A DNA stretch of 22,082 nt, taken from Botryococcus braunii. Taxonomy: Eukaryota > Chlorophyta > Trebouxiophyceae. The stretch covers positions 21,277-43,358 of the forward strand of contig KV908417.1 in assembly GCA_002005505.1 (NCBI GenBank), given 5' to 3'. The notes under the pieces were generated by a model. The model ran no database searches and was not told where the DNA came from. It saw only the letters and a list, made by a program, of their open reading frames with translations. Below are positions 19,200 through 22,082 of this stretch, one piece after another (position 1 is the stretch's first letter; each line of letters opens with the position of its first letter). The translations under genes were made by a program, and so were the position numbers.

Positions 19200-19663
19200 A
19201 TCGTCTCGTCATGTTTCATTCCCTGGCTCATTTCTTGGAGCCAATCTGCATTGGCCTCGATATTATATCCACCAATAAACTTTCTGCAGATGAACTCATA
19301 TGCATCATAAGCAGAGGGCAGATTAGACAGAGGTCCCAGCCATTCCTCTGGGACTGACTCATAAATCAGTAACATTGCGGCTGCGTCATGTGCTGTACCA
19401 GGCATAGCCTCCAGGATGGCAGGCAAAGACCCTTTTGACTCATTTGCTGCCAAAAATGCATTCTTCCAAACAATAATATTTGTCCCCCGTTCCTTCAGTT
19501 TTATGTGTACCTTGACATTTGTTGGGATAATCTTGGGCAGCTCATCTCCGCTGCCTCTTGAGGTGCTGGGAGTACACGGTTCTCTGATGGGTGTGGATGA
19601 GGCTGGTTCACTGCTTGACGTTGATGCTCCACTAGCTGATGATCCTTTCTTCTTGGAAGTCAT
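19178..19663 (-). CDS. Copia Gag N-terminus
   Basis: This 161-codon frame starts at an ATG (19663) with A at -3. A low-complexity Ser/Thr/Pro head (MTSKKKGSSASGASTSSSEP) is followed by a copia-type Gag core: KLKERGTNIIVWKNAFLAAN, then EEWLGPLSNLPSAYDAYEFI and FIGGYNIEANADWLQEM. Gag forms the virus-like particle in the cytoplasm. The frame ends at ETICNMSTE, where the expected continuation is in the next frame (17691-19199), so a single-base indel separates the two. That may be a consensus error in a short T run or a genuine mutation. The ATG overlaps the stop of the upstream leader ORF as ATGA. Confidence 0.88.
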   Translation of the reverse strand: MTSKKKGSSASGASTSSSEPASSTPIREPCTPSTSRGSGDELPKIIPTNVKVHIKLKERGTNIIVWKNAFLAANESKGSLPAILEAMPGTAHDAAAMLLIYESVPEEWLGPLSNLPSAYDAYEFICRKFIGGYNIEANADWLQEMSQGMKHDETICNMSTE

Positions 19664-19932
19664 AATTCCCCAGTTGTCTTATAACTCCAGTACTCGCAAG
19701 GTAGCAGCAAGATCTTACTTCTGAACCAGGTGGGTTGAGCTAACGGACAGCCAACGTGAAGGTGAAAGATGTAGTCTTTGACGATAAAGGCTCTCTCGTC
19801 AGGATTGCGGTCTCCACGTTGTCCTCCTTCTCTGATTAGTTCGTTGTATGACGGAGGTCCTGATCTCAAGCGCGCTGGAACGTTGAGGTTGGTGGTCTTC
19901 CTGGCTGTTTGCTTTGTCCGCTTCTTCGCCAT
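19660..19932 (-). CDS. Leader ORF with histone H3-tail-like N-terminus
   Basis: A 90-codon frame lies between the primer-binding site and gag, in the element's sense. It begins MAKKRTKQTARKTTNLNVPA. The stretch RTKQTARKTT equals residues 2-11 of the histone H3 tail (RTKQTARKST) except Thr for Ser10, a substitution that keeps the ARK(S/T) motif read by H3K9 enzymes and readers. Beyond this there is no similarity to H3 (RSGPPSYNELIREGGQRGDR follows), and no known domain is recognised. The start is 55 bp downstream of the primer site and has a weak -3 base (T) with G at +4. The stop TGA overlaps the gag ATG. It could instead be a non-coding leader with a chance frame, but an 8-residue exact match to one of the most conserved peptides in eukaryotes makes chance less likely. 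Confidence 0.6.
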   Translation of the reverse strand: MAKKRTKQTARKTTNLNVPARLRSGPPSYNELIREGGQRGDRNPDERAFIVKDYIFHLHVGCPLAQPTWFRSKILLLPCEYWSYKTTGEL

Positions 19933-19986
19933 TCACAGTCTAGTGAGCTCCGATTTAGGCGCCACCCACTCTCAGCATCCGAGCCC

Positions 19987-20000
19987 GTGGGCCCATAACC
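19987..20000 (-). promoter_or_regulatory. Primer-binding site for a half initiator tRNA-Met
   Basis: Directly next to the 5' LTR, the + strand reads gtgggcccataacc. This is the anticodon stem-loop sequence of eukaryotic initiator tRNA-Met (TGGGCCCATAACC, CAT anticodon), so the element RNA is complementary to the tRNA's internal region and not to its 3' end. Drosophila copia and yeast Ty5 are known to prime from such a cleaved half-tRNA. The match is at least 13 nt and touches the LTR. Confidence 0.85.
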
Positions 20001-20691
20001 TGAAATATTCTGGGCTTGGCGTATCCTGCATGGTGGCGGCACGGAGGGTGTTAGACGATGTCCTCCTACTTGTGCGTTGTTAAGTAGGCACGGACATATA
20101 CAAGTCAAGGACTGGTTAGCAACTGATTGATAGACACCCGGAGTGCCACTATAGTTCCAACCAAGTGTTACAATATCTCTCATCTCTCCTAACAAGGTGA
20201 CGCAGTTCAAACACGCCTAACCTGCTCTCACCCAGGTCGTGTTCATTACTTTGTCCGATGAGCTAAACTCAACTCTATATGTCTAACATGTTCTAACAAT
20301 GTTCATCTGAGTGCTAAATCCAGGAATACAATAAGGATTAAGTCACCTGCATGGTGGCGGCACGGAGGGTGTTAGACGATGTCCTCCTACTTGTGCGTTG
20401 TTAAGTAGGCACGGACATATACAAGTCAAGGACTGGTTAGCAACTGATTGATAGACACCCGGAGTGCCACTATAGTTCCAACCAAGTGCCTTCCCTATCC
20501 GTGCTTGCCCCATATGCCTCCTTTCTACAAACGTGTCTGTAACTTGCGTTATGATAGTCTTCGTTCAAATGCATGTATTGCCTGGCAGAACTCAGGGTTC
20601 TGCCTCTCTTTCCTAATTGGTATTGTCTTCATACGGAGACTTGCCATTATTACTCCTCTGAGGGAAAGGCATAAAATTAATTAACACAACA
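20001..20691 (-). repeat. Copia 5' LTR (right)
   Basis: A 691 bp repeat of 12497-13187, apparently identical. In element sense it runs from TGTTGTGTTAATTAA to AATATTTCA and precedes the primer-binding site. It would carry the promoter. The 143 bp internal duplication is at 20025-20167 and 20346-20488. Open frames inside both LTRs are identical simply because the LTRs are, and I do not regard them as genes. Confidence 0.95.
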
Positions 20692-21778
<1,087 letters not shown>

Positions 21779-21779
<1 letters not shown>

Positions 21780-21865
21780 CCTCTTTCTCCATGCTCATAG
21801 ATTTCAATGTACTTTGATTTCCTAGAGGAAGGCTCTCTTTGGCAAAAGGGGAGGATTGCTCAAAT

Positions 21866-21867
<2 letters not shown>
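21779..21867. other. Unique spacer between GT arrays
   Basis: About 90 bp of non-repetitive sequence (cctctttctccatgctcata... to ...gctcaaatacg). No feature is recognised. Confidence 0.6.
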
Positions 21868-21951
<84 letters not shown>

Positions 21952-22051
21952 GCGCGTGCGCGCGCATGCGTGTGTGTGTGTGTGTGTGTCTGTGTCTGTG
22001 TCTGTGTCTGTGCTTGTCTGTGTGTCTGCGTCCGTGTGTGTGTGTGTGTGT

Positions 22052-22082
<31 letters not shown>
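21868..22082. repeat. (GT)n microsatellite with a GC-alternating segment
   Basis: GT dinucleotides run to the window edge. Near 21947-21972 they turn into an alternating gtgcgcgtgcgcgcgcatgcg tract, followed by tgtctg variants. The purine-pyrimidine alternation is the kind that favours Z-DNA. Confidence 0.95.

Larger units (their letters stand above)
12497..20691 (-). mobile_element. Full-length Ty1/copia LTR retrotransposon
   Basis: Two 691 bp LTRs (12497-13187 and 20001-20691) bound the element. On the minus strand they begin TGTTG and end CA. The flanking bases are gtttg on both sides (12492-12496 and 20692-20696), a 5 bp target duplication normal for copia. Element order is LTR, primer site, leader ORF, Gag, protease, integrase, RT, RNase H, polypurine tract, LTR; integrase before RT defines Ty1/copia. 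The LTRs look identical, which indicates a recent insertion. Internal length is inflated by an assembly duplication around the N run. Apparent frame breaks in gag and integrase include probable consensus errors, so activity cannot be judged. Confidence 0.95.

Overview
The window is nuclear DNA of a eukaryote. A histone H2A.Z gene is split into five exons by GT-AG introns, LTR retrotransposons of both large superfamilies are present, and long (GT)n, (CT)n and (GA)n arrays recur throughout. The species cannot be fixed from the sequence. The H2A.Z protein mixes features common in green-lineage H2A.Z (the [17 protein letters not shown] core, VYTAAILEYLTAEV) with an animal-like SRTTSHGRV loop, so I lean towards an alga or another early-branching lineage at low confidence.

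Layout. From 1 to 2750 there are two diverged copies of a ~630 bp segment (121-756 and 1927-2550), each preceded by a (CT)n tract and each carrying an exon-like open stretch. From 2750 to 5015 the sequence is intergenic, with nested inverted repeats (3661-3984) and GT/CA microsatellites. The only convincing host gene is H2A.Z at 5016-6419 on the + strand; its last intron holds a ~110 bp GT array. Two foldback structures follow (6671-6732 and 6881-7075). A decayed minus-strand Ty3/gypsy element lies at about 7500-10404. It keeps recognisable protease, reverse transcriptase ends, RNase H and integrase pieces, but the RT palm is lost and the element is broken by inverted and tandem duplications. 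From 10405 to 11570 the sequence is mostly unassigned, with a two-copy 160 bp tandem repeat.

A compound GT/GA satellite with a recurring anchor (CTCCACT(G)AAAGCAACCT) occupies 11571-12496 and 20692-22082. A Ty1/copia element (12497-20691, minus strand) is inserted into it. The element has two 691 bp LTRs that look identical, a 5 bp GTTTG target duplication, a polypurine tract and a primer-binding site that matches the anticodon region of initiator tRNA-Met (half-tRNA priming, as in Drosophila copia). Its gag-pol covers Gag, zinc knuckle, protease, integrase, RT and RNase H. A run of N (16931-17082) is flanked by two error-rich copies of the same ~930 bp of integrase and linker. This is most simply an unmerged contig overlap, so the integrase breaks should not be read as biology.

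The most interesting observation is a 90-codon ORF between the copia 5' LTR and gag (19932 to 19660). Its N-terminus, MAKKRTKQTARKTT, repeats the histone H3 tail (RTKQTARK plus S/T-T), and its stop overlaps the gag start codon as ATGA. Together with the half-tRNA primer site and a long integrase-RT linker with a duplicated cysteine-rich module, this suggests a copia lineage with an unusual leader protein that may act as a histone-tail mimic. That function is inference; the sequence match is direct.
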